A stretch of DNA of 64,000 nt from assembly GCA_021323595.1 (NCBI GenBank), contig JAJPKR010000006.1, positions 62,001 through 126,000 on the forward strand, written 5' to 3'. The DNA is from Terriglobia bacterium (GTDB taxonomy: Bacteria; Acidobacteriota; Terriglobia; Terriglobales; SCQP01). The first letter of the stretch is position 1. Each line of letters begins with the position of its first letter. Position numbers and translations under genes: made by a program. Shown piece by piece: positions 32,874-41,798 of this stretch. The notes under the pieces are model-generated. The model ran no database searches. It was not told the DNA's origin and saw nothing but the letters and a program-made list of their open reading frames with translations.

Positions 32874-35099
32874 ATGGCCAAGTTACTGGAACCGCGGCCG
32901 CTCGCCGAGCCCCAAACGTTAGTGCGCTTTCCCGACCCCAGAGGCGAAGGCGACGCCGCGCGCGACGCCGGTGACTTTGCCCTCTCCTACTATTGGTTCC
33001 TGGTCTGGCGCCAGCGCTGGAAGATCGCGACCTTCGTGGCTGTCATGACCGCGATGGTGACGCTCGCGGCGCTGGCCATGCCCAAGGTCTATGACTCGGA
33101 AGTGCTGGTTCGCGTCGATCCCGAAAGCAGCCACGTGATGGGCGAGAACGCCCAGACGAGCGGCACCCAGATGGACGCGACCATGCTCGTCTCCACCGAG
33201 CAGCAGGTCATCACCAGTCCCGCAGTCGTAGCGGAGACGATTCAGAACCAGGGCCTGGCGCAGATACCTGAATTTGCAGGATCCGAGGCGGCTTCCTCGA
33301 CCGCGGCGCAGCAGGGAGTCAGCGATAAACTCCTGCGCGTCGTAACCAAACACATCGTCGTGGATCAGCCCATCGGCACGACGCTGCTCGGGATCCATTT
33401 TCGCTCCCGCAACCCTCAGTTGGCCGCCCAGGTCGCCAACGGCCTCGCCAACGCCTTCGTGGAGCACGAATACCGCACTCGCGCGCGCGCGCTGCAGGAC
33501 TCGGCGAAATACATGTCCGACCAGTTAGATACCGAGCGCGCGCAAATGGAGCAGGACCAAAGAGCGCTCGTGGATTACGAAAGCTCCCACGACGTCATTG
33601 ACCCCGACGACCGGCAGAACATCTACAACGCGCGCCTGAGCCAGATCAACGCCGATTACACCCGCGTGCAAGCGCAGCGCATGCAACTGCAAGCCGAAGA
33701 TGCGATTGCCGAATCCGGCGACCTGGATGCGCTGCTCGCTTCCCCGCGCGGCCAGGTGCTCCAGCCGCTCTACGCCAAGTTGCTCGCGGATCAGCGCGAA
33801 TTGAACCGCATGGGCACCACCTACGGCCCGCGCCATCCTCTGTACGCGCAGGAGAGCGAGATCGTCGAGCACGATCGCGACGTCTTGCGCGAGCAGGCGC
33901 AGCATATCGCCGCCCAGGTGCGCGACGAGTTCCGCACCGCGGCGGCGGAGGAGCGTTTGCTCGCCGCCGCGCTGGCCGACGAAAAGGCCCGGGTGGATGC
34001 CTTCAACCTCCGCACCATCAAATACAACTCCCTCAAGGCCGCCGCTACCAGCTCGACCAACCTCTATTACGCGCTGCAGCAATCCATCCAAAACGCCACC
34101 GTGGCCGCCGGGCTCCATGCCGAGGACCTGCGCGTCATCAGTCCCGCTCGTCCCTCCGATCGGCCGGTATCGCCCCGCCCGCTGCTGGACGGCGCGCTGG
34201 CTTTTCTGCTCTCGGCCATGCTGGGCGTGGGGGCGGCCATCGCCGCCGGCTTGATGGATCGGACGCTTTCTAGTCCCGAGCAGGTCGAAATGCGCCTGGG
34301 CGTCGCCACCGTCGCCTCGCTGCCGGCCGTTTCCCTCAAGGACAGCCCTGGTGCGCTCAAAGTCGGGCAGTACGCCGCCAACCTCCTCCCGGCGGCGGGG
34401 GAGGCCGGCGCCGGCGAGGCGGAGGCCTTGCGCGAACGCTCCGCGTTCCGCGAAGCCGTGCTGTCGCTGCACACCGCCATCCAGTTCTCTTCTCCCGAGC
34501 GCATCGGGGTTCTCGCGGTAACCAGCTCGGTTCCCGGCGAAGGCAAGAGCACCGCCTCGGCGCATCTGGCCGGCGCCTTCGCCGCGCTCGGCTCGCGCAC
34601 CGTGCTGGTGGATGCCGATATGCGCAAGCCCAACGTTCACCGCCAATTCGGTCTTTCCAACCAAATCGGCCTCTCCAACGTGCTGCGCGGGCAGGCGCCC
34701 TTGGATGATGCCTTGCGGCCGGTTTTCAGCAATTTGACCGTGCTGACCTCCGGTCCGGTCGCCGCCACGCCCTCGGAACTGCTGCATTTGGGCATGGCGG
34801 ATGTCGTCGAGCAGCTGCGCGGGCGCTTTGATGTCGTGTTGATTGATTGCCCGCCGGTGCTCGGCTTTGCCGATGCCGCCTCCATCGCCAACCTCGCCGA
34901 AGGCGTGCTGTTGATCGTTCAGGCGGGGCGTACCGAGCAGCAGCAAGTGGGCGCGGCGCTGCGGCAGCTGCGCGGCGTGCGCGCCAACATCCTCGGCATC
35001 GTCTTGAACCGCGTCAGCGAGCACACCGATAGCTATTACCGCTATTACCGCGCCGCGGACTATGGTTACTATTCCGACGACGAAGATGCGGAGGATTGA
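32874..35099 (+). CDS. wzc: polysaccharide co-polymerase / tyrosine autokinase (Wzc-like)
   Basis: The 741-residue inner-membrane protein has TM1 at about 48-66, a long periplasmic Wzz-type region with coiled coils, TM2 at about 441-463 and a cytosolic BY-kinase domain at about 540-715. The kinase has Walker A SSVPGEGKSTA (Lys558), Walker A' VLVDADMRKP and Walker B VLIDCPPVLG. The C terminus is a tyrosine cluster with seven tyrosines in DSYYRYYRAADYGYY, the autophosphorylation site. It controls chain length and export with the Wza-like protein encoded 33 nt downstream. I start at 32874 (MAKLLEPRP); an in-frame codon at 32814 is less likely. Confidence 0.93.
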   Translation: MAKLLEPRPLAEPQTLVRFPDPRGEGDAARDAGDFALSYYWFLVWRQRWKIATFVAVMTAMVTLAALAMPKVYDSEVLVRVDPESSHVMGENAQTSGTQMDATMLVSTEQQVITSPAVVAETIQNQGLAQIPEFAGSEAASSTAAQQGVSDKLLRVVTKHIVVDQPIGTTLLGIHFRSRNPQLAAQVANGLANAFVEHEYRTRARALQDSAKYMSDQLDTERAQMEQDQRALVDYESSHDVIDPDDRQNIYNARLSQINADYTRVQAQRMQLQAEDAIAESGDLDALLASPRGQVLQPLYAKLLADQRELNRMGTTYGPRHPLYAQESEIVEHDRDVLREQAQHIAAQVRDEFRTAAAEERLLAAALADEKARVDAFNLRTIKYNSLKAAATSSTNLYYALQQSIQNATVAAGLHAEDLRVISPARPSDRPVSPRPLLDGALAFLLSAMLGVGAAIAAGLMDRTLSSPEQVEMRLGVATVASLPAVSLKDSPGALKVGQYAANLLPAAGEAGAGEAEALRERSAFREAVLSLHTAIQFSSPERIGVLAVTSSVPGEGKSTASAHLAGAFAALGSRTVLVDADMRKPNVHRQFGLSNQIGLSNVLRGQAPLDDALRPVFSNLTVLTSGPVAATPSELLHLGMADVVEQLRGRFDVVLIDCPPVLGFADAASIANLAEGVLLIVQAGRTEQQQVGAALRQLRGVRANILGIVLNRVSEHTDSYYRYYRAADYGYYSDDEDAED

Positions 35100-35132
35100 G
35101 GCGCCCTGCGCCGGATCGGAGGGATTTGCATC

Positions 35133-36188
35133 ATGAAAGCACTGCATGGGACCGCGGCGCTCGCGCTGGTCCTGGCGTTCGTGGCGGGGGTTTCGGCTCA
35201 GGACAACAACAGCGCGCCGCCGGAGCTGCAAGCGCTGCCCAGCCGGCCGCCGGCGCCCACGGCCACGGAGTCGCTGACGCCCTTGCCGCTGCCCGCCGGG
35301 GACGTGCCCGAAACGATGTCGCCGGACCTGACGCCGCCGGCGGTGCCCGACAACTACCTGATCGGCCGCAACGATCTGCTGGCGATCTTCGTGTATCAAA
35401 TGCCGGAGCTGACGTCCCAAGTGCGCGTCAACTCCGATGGCTACATCGAGCTGCCCTTTTTGCGCCGGCCGCTGCCGGCTTCGGGCGTGACCCCGCTGGC
35501 GTTGCGCGGCGTCGTGGCCAAGGAGTTGGTGGCGGAGGGCCTGGCGCGGGATCCGGTGGTCCGGGTGATGGTGCGGCAAGTGGAGAGCCGCCCGATCGTC
35601 GTCGCCGGCGCGGTGCGCTATCCCGAGGTGATCCAGGCCGCGCGGCCGATGCGATTGCTCGAAGTCCTTTCCCGCGCCGGCGGCCTCGAGAACAGCGCCG
35701 GCACCACCGTGATGCTCACGACGCCGAGCCCCAGCGGCTCTGTGACCCAGGAATTCAGCATTCAACGTCTGCTGGATGATCCTGCCCCGGGCGACGATCC
35801 CTTGCTGGTCGGCGGCGAAACCGTGCGGGTGATTCCCGCCCGCCTGGTCTATGCCGTGGGCGCCTTTGAAAAACCCGGCGCCTTTCCCGTCGTCGCCACC
35901 GAGCCGATGACCGTGCTGCGGGTCATTGCCCTGGCGCAAGGCTTCAGCACCAGCGCGCCCGCCAGCAAGGGTCACGCCGAAATCATTCGCACCGCTCCCG
36001 ACGGCAGCCGCCAGGAATTGCCGGTCAATATAGACAAGATCCTCAAGCACAAGGCGCCCGACCAAGCCCTCGTGGCTGGCGACGTGCTCTACGTCCCGGA
36101 GGACGGAGCGCATAAGGTCATGACTGCCGCGCTCGGCGATCTCAGCGCCGCGGCGACCCTCATCGTGGGGTATCGCGTCAAATTCTGA
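35133..36188 (+). CDS. wza: polysaccharide export protein (Wza-like, OPX)
   Basis: The 351-residue protein begins with a signal peptide (ALALVLAFVAGVSA). The poly-export domain is YLIGRNDLLAIFVYQMPEL to VRVNSDGYIELPFL (about 70-115). Two SLBB-type domains follow (VAGAVRYPEVIQAARPMRLL and VYAVGAFEKPGAFPVV). No lipobox Cys is obvious after the signal, unlike E. coli Wza, so outer-membrane attachment may differ. It should form the periplasmic/outer-membrane channel that works with the Wzc-like kinase. GGAGG lies 8 nt before the ATG. The priming transferase gene starts 13 nt after its stop. Confidence 0.92.
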   Translation: MKALHGTAALALVLAFVAGVSAQDNNSAPPELQALPSRPPAPTATESLTPLPLPAGDVPETMSPDLTPPAVPDNYLIGRNDLLAIFVYQMPELTSQVRVNSDGYIELPFLRRPLPASGVTPLALRGVVAKELVAEGLARDPVVRVMVRQVESRPIVVAGAVRYPEVIQAARPMRLLEVLSRAGGLENSAGTTVMLTTPSPSGSVTQEFSIQRLLDDPAPGDDPLLVGGETVRVIPARLVYAVGAFEKPGAFPVVATEPMTVLRVIALAQGFSTSAPASKGHAEIIRTAPDGSRQELPVNIDKILKHKAPDQALVAGDVLYVPEDGAHKVMTAALGDLSAAATLIVGYRVKF

Positions 36189-36201
36189 GGCTGAACCCGC
36201 C

Positions 36202-37590
36202 ATGGCAGCCACCAGCAGCATTGCCTCGCGATCCACTCCCGCCCGCGAAGCCCGGAGCGCTGCCCTTCGTTCGCACCTCAAGGGCGCCGTCCTCGGCGTC
36301 GCGCTCGACCTCATCCTGCTGGCTCTTGGGTTCGTGCTCGCCTTCGCGTTGCGTGGAGTGCTCGGCGGAGTGATGGGCGCCTACCGCTGGGCGCCGGGCG
36401 CGGCCGTCGAATATCTGACCTGCGCGGGAATCTTCCTCGCCGTCCTGCTGTATGAGGGCGTGTACGAACCGGGCATCGTCGGCGTCGGGCAGACGGAGCG
36501 TCTGGTGAAGGCGCTGACCGGCGGCCTGATCGTCTCGATCTTTTTCACGTTCGTGATGCACACCGCGCTGGCCATTTCGCGGCCGGTTCTAGTGTTTTGG
36601 TATCTCTTCAATGTCGCGCTGTTTGCCCTGGTCCGTCCGGTGGTCCGCCGGCGTTCCGCGGACGTCGGGCGGGTCGCGGTGCTGGCCGGCTCCTCGGCCG
36701 CGACCGATACCGTGGCGAAGGGGCTCCGCATGTCCGGACTGCGGCCGCGCATCTTTAGCGACGCCGGCGACTCCGAGATGCGGGCGCTCGCGGCCAAGTC
36801 CCTCTGCCTCGTCCCCAGCAGCAGCGTCGAGGCCGACGCCGATTGTGTGCTTCGTTTGGAGCGTGACTTTCCCTTGGTCGGGGTCGTGCCCGCGCGCGGC
36901 GAAGGGCTGCTGTTCGGCGCCACGCCGGTGAATCTCCGCGGTCTTCAAGTCTATGTGCTCCAGCAGCCGCTCCGGCGCTGGGCCAATCGCGCGATCAAGC
37001 GCGGCTTCGACCTGGCCTTCGCGAGCGCCCTGCTCATTTTGGTTTCTCCCCTCCTGGCGGTGATTGCGGCAGCGATCCGCATGGACTCGGGCGGGCCGGT
37101 GCTTTTCGCGCATCACCGCCTAGGACGGCGCGAAGAGCTATTCCGAGTATGGAAGTTCCGCACCATGTGCGCCGACGCGGATCGTCGGCTTGAATCGCTT
37201 CTCGCGGACAATGCCGAGCTGCGCGCCGAGTTTGCTGCGAACTTCAAGCTCAAGTCGGACCCGCGCGTGACGCGCGTCGGCCGCTTTCTCCGCCGCACCA
37301 GCCTGGATGAACTGCCGCAGCTTTGGAACATCATCCGGGGCGAGATGAGTCTGGTGGGCCCGCGGCCGATTGTCTCGGCCGAGCGCGAGCTCTACGGACC
37401 GGCTTACGAGCTGATTTCACAGGTGCGCCCTGGCTTGACCGGCGTCTGGCAAACCAGCGGCCGGAACGACGTCGGTTACGAATCACGGCCCCACCTCGAC
37501 CTCTTCTATGTTCGCCACTGGTCGCTGTGGCTGGATCTCGCGGTTCTGGTCAGAACTGTCCAGGCGCTGCTCTTGCCGGACGGATACTGA
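36202..37590 (+). CDS. undecaprenyl-phosphate sugar phosphotransferase (WbaP/EpsE-type)
   Basis: The 462-residue membrane protein has an N-terminal domain with four hydrophobic segments (about 25-150), a soluble Rossmann-like middle part, and one segment followed by the bacterial sugar transferase domain (about 265-462). Diagnostic motifs of the latter are KRGFDLAFASALLI, FRVWKFRTMCADAD, LRRTSLDELPQLWNI, GEMSLVGPRPI and VRPGLTGVWQTSGR. It starts repeat-unit synthesis by moving a sugar 1-phosphate (commonly Gal or Glc) to undecaprenyl phosphate. It lies 13 nt after wza. Confidence 0.93.
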   Translation: MAATSSIASRSTPAREARSAALRSHLKGAVLGVALDLILLALGFVLAFALRGVLGGVMGAYRWAPGAAVEYLTCAGIFLAVLLYEGVYEPGIVGVGQTERLVKALTGGLIVSIFFTFVMHTALAISRPVLVFWYLFNVALFALVRPVVRRRSADVGRVAVLAGSSAATDTVAKGLRMSGLRPRIFSDAGDSEMRALAAKSLCLVPSSSVEADADCVLRLERDFPLVGVVPARGEGLLFGATPVNLRGLQVYVLQQPLRRWANRAIKRGFDLAFASALLILVSPLLAVIAAAIRMDSGGPVLFAHHRLGRREELFRVWKFRTMCADADRRLESLLADNAELRAEFAANFKLKSDPRVTRVGRFLRRTSLDELPQLWNIIRGEMSLVGPRPIVSAERELYGPAYELISQVRPGLTGVWQTSGRNDVGYESRPHLDLFYVRHWSLWLDLAVLVRTVQALLLPDGY

Positions 37591-37626
37591 CCCCGCCCAC
37601 CGCCTCAGCACTCTCGCTCGGATCTG

Positions 37627-38985
37627 ATGCCGCTCTCGCGGGGACGACGCATGATTCAGGGGCTGGTGATCGCGCCGGTGCTGGTTGGGCTCGGCTGGGC
37701 CGGCGCGGTCGCGCTGCGCACGTGGCGCGCGGCGGCGGATCAGGGACAAGCTCAGACCATCGCTCAAACCGAGCCGGAACAGGCCCTCGGCTACCTCGCG
37801 GCGGCGCTGCGCTGGCGGCCCGATGACGCCGACCTGTGGCGGGAACGGGCCACCTATTCCGGGTTCGGTACGCCGCGCCAGGCGCGCCGCGATGCCCTGC
37901 ACGCGCTGGCGTTGAATCCCCGGGATTGGCGTGCTTGGCAGGCCCTGGGCCTGCTCGATTTCGAGCTGGGAGATTTACAAGCCTCGCGTCGCGACTTGGC
38001 GAAGGCGACTCGTTACGACCACGGGTTTGCGTCGCACTTCGCTCTGGGCAACTTGGCGCTTGTACAGGGCGACCAGGCTGCTTTCCAAAAGGAGATGGCC
38101 GCCGCCCTGGCGATTGCGCCGGCCGATCGCGCCGATTTCGCTCTCCGCGCCCTCGTTGATCATTCCAAACTGGGCGCCGCGGGGCTCGCGGCTTTGCTGC
38201 CGGCGCAGCGCCCCGAAATCGTGGCGGAGAGCGTGCGGTTTTTCGTGCGCGAGGGAAGGTTCGCGGCGGCTACCGCCGCATGGGGACGTCTCCACTGCCG
38301 GCCCTACCAGTTCGCTGACTGCCGCGTGGCCGCCCTGTCCTTGGCGAACGCGCTTACGGCTGCTGCGTTTGCCGAAAGCCAGACGACGCCGCCCCAGCCG
38401 CCCCGGCCGTCGCGCAGCGAGCCACAGCTCCCCAGCGCAAGGGAGTTGGCCGACTCGGCGATGGATGTTTGGAACCAGGCAGTGGCGGCGGGTATGCTGG
38501 CGCAGGCTCGCATATCACCGGGCAGCGTCGCCGACGGGCGATTCCAGCACGCGTGGGTGGGACCGGCCTTTTCCTGGCGGAGCACTCAGGCGGTGCCGCT
38601 CGAAACCGTGGCAGGCCCGTTGGGACGCGGCAATGCGCTCCAGGTGGCGTTCGACGGTTATCAGCCTGATGAGGTCGTCTTACTGAACGAATTTGTGCCG
38701 GTCCTGCCGGAGACGGCCTATGCAATCTCGTTCCGATCGCGGCGCACTCGAATCGGCTCCGAAAGCGGTCTGACCTTGCGTGTGCTCGCGGGGCCGAACC
38801 GCGAGCTCGCCGCGTTGCCGGCTAAGCTGGCACTGGCTTGGGATTTGAACTCGGCGACCGTTCAGGTCCCTGCGGCGGCCGCCCTGCTGGAGCTGTCCTT
38901 CGAGTATCGGCGGCCGGTCGGTCAAGTTCGTCTTCACGATCCCGTGCAAATCGCGGATGTCGAATTGACGCCGCTATCGCCCTGA
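37627..38985 (+). CDS. membrane-anchored TPR protein of the polysaccharide locus
   Basis: The 452-residue protein has one N-terminal membrane anchor (MIQGLVIAPVLVGLGWAGAV). TPR-like helices cover about 55-160 (ALHALALNPRDWRAWQALGL). The C-terminal part from about 285 is a beta-rich module resembling a carbohydrate-binding jelly roll: GRFQHAWVGPAFSWRS, NEFVPVLPETAYAISF and VQIADVELTPLSP. It precedes the ligase gene in the same frame by 12 nt. Similar TPR/ligase pairs occur in acidobacterial EPS loci as far as I recall. A role as periplasmic scaffold holding the polymer near the ligase is inference. Met9 (37651) is an alternative start. Confidence 0.6.
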   Translation: MPLSRGRRMIQGLVIAPVLVGLGWAGAVALRTWRAAADQGQAQTIAQTEPEQALGYLAAALRWRPDDADLWRERATYSGFGTPRQARRDALHALALNPRDWRAWQALGLLDFELGDLQASRRDLAKATRYDHGFASHFALGNLALVQGDQAAFQKEMAAALAIAPADRADFALRALVDHSKLGAAGLAALLPAQRPEIVAESVRFFVREGRFAAATAAWGRLHCRPYQFADCRVAALSLANALTAAAFAESQTTPPQPPRPSRSEPQLPSARELADSAMDVWNQAVAAGMLAQARISPGSVADGRFQHAWVGPAFSWRSTQAVPLETVAGPLGRGNALQVAFDGYQPDEVVLLNEFVPVLPETAYAISFRSRRTRIGSESGLTLRVLAGPNRELAALPAKLALAWDLNSATVQVPAAAALLELSFEYRRPVGQVRLHDPVQIADVELTPLSP

Positions 38986-38997
38986 CAAGGCCCGGAG

Positions 38998-40326
38998 TTG
39001 GAATCCCGCCGAAAATTTTGGTCCCTTTACGCGCTTTCCGCCAGCCTGGCTCTGCCCCTGCTGGCGGTGCTTTGGTTCGGGGCTACATCCGTGGCGGCCT
39101 GGAGTTGGGTCGCAGTGGCGAGCTTTGCAGCCTTGGCGGTTTTTTTGCTGGGCGCGGCGTGGGCGGGAATTCGGCTGCCGTGGCATCCGATTCTTTGGCC
39201 GGTGGCGGCTTTTGGGGCCTGGGCCTGGGCGCAGTATTGGCTCCGGCTGACGGCCTATCGCGCGGCCACGCTCGACGGCCTGATTCAGCTCACCGCATGC
39301 GCTTGCGTGTTTTATTTGGCGATCTATGCCTTCCGCGATGAGCGCAACGTCAAACGGGCCGGCGCCGTACTCTGGGTCTTCAGCGGGGTTCTGGGCGCCG
39401 AAGCCCTGGCGCAATTTTTCCTCGCTGGAGGCCATATCTATTGGTACCGCGACGCCCGCTATGGCACCCCGGTGGGACCCTTTGTCTACCATAACCATTT
39501 CGCCGGTTGCATGGACCTTCTATTGCCCGTCTCCATCGCCGTCGCAATGCGGGTGCGTCACCGTCACCGCGATCAGCCGTGGCTGGCGCGGGTCCGGCGG
39601 GGCATTTTCCCCGCGCTGGCGCTGGCCTCGGTGGTAGTCGCGCAATCGCGGGGCGGGCTGTTCGCGCTCATCTTCGAGGGCGGCCTGGCGGTACTCCTGT
39701 TTTGGCCCCGCTTGCGCCGCGACGCGCGAGCCCGCAAGCACGCCGCGGCGGCGGCCGCCGCGCTCGTTGCCTTTTCGCTCTTGGCGGGCTGGGGGCCTCT
39801 CATCCACCGGCTGACACGCCTCGAATACCACGAAGCCAGCGCCCTAGATCGCGCCCGGGTGGCGGCGACCTGCCTGACCATTTGGCGCGATCATCCTTGG
39901 ACCGGGACCGGCTTCAACACCTTCGTGCAGGTTTACCCCCAATATCAGAGCTTCGATTCCGGACTCGACTGGAACGCGGCTCACAATGAGTACGCGCAAA
40001 TGCTTGCCGAAACCGGCATCATCGGCGCCGTCCCGGTCGTGGCCTTTTTGCTCCTCCTGGCGTTGTTGGGCGTGCGTATGTCTCGCCGCCATCCCTCCTC
40101 GCTGCATGCGCTCCAGACGGCGGCGCTGGTCGGAGCAGCCGGCTTTCTCTTCCATTCGACGGGTGACTTTCTGTTTCATTCTCTGGGAGACGCCCTGCTG
40201 TTTTTCGCTTTGGCCGGCATCGCGTTTGCGCAATCCAACCGCCCGCAGGAATCGCCGACGCCGGCGGTTGCGGGCGCCGACAGGAGGGCGGCCCATTATG
40301 CCCTTGGCGGACTGCCAACTAGTTGA
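38998..40326 (+). CDS. O-antigen ligase/polymerase family membrane protein (WaaL/Wzy_C)
   Basis: The 442-residue protein has about 11 hydrophobic segments and a large periplasmic loop. The family motif is ARVAATCLTIWRDHPWTGTG, followed by WNAAHNEYAQMLAETGIIG (about 325-342). It would join or polymerise undecaprenyl-linked glycans on the periplasmic side. The start appears to be the TTG at 38998; no ATG or GTG is available between the preceding in-frame stop and the first membrane segment. A GGAG directly abuts this TTG, an unusual spacing. The FdtA-like gene overlaps its last 29 bp. Confidence 0.85.
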   Translation: MESRRKFWSLYALSASLALPLLAVLWFGATSVAAWSWVAVASFAALAVFLLGAAWAGIRLPWHPILWPVAAFGAWAWAQYWLRLTAYRAATLDGLIQLTACACVFYLAIYAFRDERNVKRAGAVLWVFSGVLGAEALAQFFLAGGHIYWYRDARYGTPVGPFVYHNHFAGCMDLLLPVSIAVAMRVRHRHRDQPWLARVRRGIFPALALASVVVAQSRGGLFALIFEGGLAVLLFWPRLRRDARARKHAAAAAAALVAFSLLAGWGPLIHRLTRLEYHEASALDRARVAATCLTIWRDHPWTGTGFNTFVQVYPQYQSFDSGLDWNAAHNEYAQMLAETGIIGAVPVVAFLLLLALLGVRMSRRHPSSLHALQTAALVGAAGFLFHSTGDFLFHSLGDALLFFALAGIAFAQSNRPQESPTPAVAGADRRAAHYALGGLPTS

Positions 40327-40717
40327 ACTGCCGCGGATCCTGGACCCGCGCGGCGCCCTGACTTTTGTGGAAGGCGGCGCGCAGGTGCCGTTCGCGATTC
40401 GGCGGGTCTATTACCTTTACGACGTGCCGGGCGGCGCTCAGCGGGGCGGGCACGCTCATCGGCGCCTGCGCCAGTTGGTGATCGCGATGTCGGGGAGCTT
40501 TGATGTCGTTCTGGATGACGGGTCCGCCCGAGTCCGGCACCACCTCAACCGCTCCTATATTGGGCTTTCGATCGGGACGATGGTATGGCGGGAACTCGAT
40601 AATTTTTCGTCCGGCTCAGTGTGCTTGGTCCTGGCTTCGGAACCCTACGATGAGAGCGACTATTACCGGGATTACAACGAGTTCTTGCGAGATGTTCGGA
40701 ATGGTTCCGTTTCTTGA
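40298..40717 (+). CDS. fdtA: FdtA/QdtA-like dTDP-4-keto-6-deoxyhexose isomerase (cupin, WxcM-like)
   Basis: The 139-residue protein is a single cupin. Diagnostic motifs are LPRILDPRGALTFVEGG (about 11-27), FAIRRVYYLYDVPGGAQRGGHAHRRLRQL with the histidine pair (about 33-60), and SYIGLSIGTMVWRELDNFS (about 88-105). FdtA and QdtA are 3,4-ketoisomerases acting on dTDP-4-keto-6-deoxyglucose, first step toward 3-amino-3,6-dideoxy sugars. The start overlaps the ligase gene and has an AGGAGGG 9 nt upstream. The FdtB-like aminotransferase that would use its product overlaps its 3' end by 17 nt. Confidence 0.88.
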   Translation: MPLADCQLVELPRILDPRGALTFVEGGAQVPFAIRRVYYLYDVPGGAQRGGHAHRRLRQLVIAMSGSFDVVLDDGSARVRHHLNRSYIGLSIGTMVWRELDNFSSGSVCLVLASEPYDESDYYRDYNEFLRDVRNGSVS

Positions 40718-41798
40718 CCTGAGAGATGTCTATCGGGAACTGGGAGCGGAACTCGAGGAAGCCAGCCACCGGGTCCTGTCCAGCGGCCGTTATCTCTTCG
40801 GTCCCGAGCTCGAAGCCTTTGAAAATGAGTTTGCCAGCTACTGTGGCGCCGCCCACTGCGTCGGGGTGGGCAACGGCCTCGACGCCCTGACTCTGATTTT
40901 GCGAGCGTTGAAGATCGGCAGAGACGATCAAGTGCTCGTCCCCGGCAATACCTTCATTGCCACCTGGCTGGCGGTTTCCGCGGTGGGAGCGCAGCCCGTC
41001 GGCGTTGAGCCGGACGACCGAACCTATAACATCGATCCCGAGCGTGTTGCCGCGGCGATCGGTCCCAGAACGCGCGCCCTGATCGCCGTCCATCTTTACG
41101 GTCAGCCCGCCGACATGGACGAACTGCGCCGGATCGCCGATCGCCACGGCCTGGCGCTGATCGAGGACGCGGCCCAGGCGCATGGCGCCTGCTACAGAGG
41201 CCGCAAAGCCGGAGCTCTCTCGACCGCGGCGGCGTTCAGCTTTTATCCCGGCAAGAATCTCGGCGCCATGGATGACGCCGGCGCGGTCGTGACCGACGAT
41301 CAGTCGCTCGCGGCGCAGGTGCGCCGCCTCCGCAATTACGGCTCCGCCGCGAAATACGTCCATGACTGTCAGGGCGTGAACTCGCGGCTTGGTGAGTTGC
41401 AGGCGGCCTTCCTGCGCATCAAGCTCCGCCGCCTGGACGCATGGAATGCGCGTCGCCGCGCCGTGGCGGCGCGGTATCACGACGGTCTCCGCGGTATCCG
41501 CGACATTACCCTGCCGTTTGTGCCCGCATGGTGCGACCCGTCTTGGCATCTCTACGTGATTCAGACCCCAGCCCGCGATAGGTTGCAACAGGCTTTGGCC
41601 GCACGAGGTGTAGAGACGCTCATTCACTATCCCATCCCGCCCCATCGCAGCGGCGCCTATCGCGATTTGGCCCACCGGCCTCTTCCGATATCGGAGCGAC
41701 TTGCCGGCCAAATCCTCAGCCTTCCCATGGGTCCTCATCTTACCGAGGACCAATTGCAATACACAGTTCAAGCGGTGCGGGATGCGCTTGTGCAATGA
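40701..41798 (+). CDS. fdtB: FdtB-like dTDP-3-keto-6-deoxyhexose 3-aminotransferase (DegT family)
   Basis: The 365-residue PLP enzyme begins with the typical MVPFLDLRDVYREL. It has CVGVGNGLDALTLILRAL (about 49-66), PGNTFIATWLA, LIEDAAQAHGA and the lysine motif SFYPGKNLGAMDDAG. The FYPGKNLGA.GDAG-type signature and the upstream ketoisomerase gene are characteristic of FdtB/QdtB. These make dTDP-3-amino-3,6-dideoxy-D-galactose or -glucose. An ATG 9 nt upstream (40692) is an alternative start. The flippase start overlaps its stop (ATGA). An N-acetyltransferase of the FdtC/QdtC type is not present; see the FkbH-ACP-GNAT module downstream. Confidence 0.88.
   Translation: MVPFLDLRDVYRELGAELEEASHRVLSSGRYLFGPELEAFENEFASYCGAAHCVGVGNGLDALTLILRALKIGRDDQVLVPGNTFIATWLAVSAVGAQPVGVEPDDRTYNIDPERVAAAIGPRTRALIAVHLYGQPADMDELRRIADRHGLALIEDAAQAHGACYRGRKAGALSTAAAFSFYPGKNLGAMDDAGAVVTDDQSLAAQVRRLRNYGSAAKYVHDCQGVNSRLGELQAAFLRIKLRRLDAWNARRRAVAARYHDGLRGIRDITLPFVPAWCDPSWHLYVIQTPARDRLQQALAARGVETLIHYPIPPHRSGAYRDLAHRPLPISERLAGQILSLPMGPHLTEDQLQYTVQAVRDALVQ

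Noticed and set aside
33525-36314. 929-codon minus-strand open frame over wzc and wza
   Set aside because: It is antisense to two well-supported genes, has low-complexity His/Arg/Gly-rich composition and no recognisable motif.
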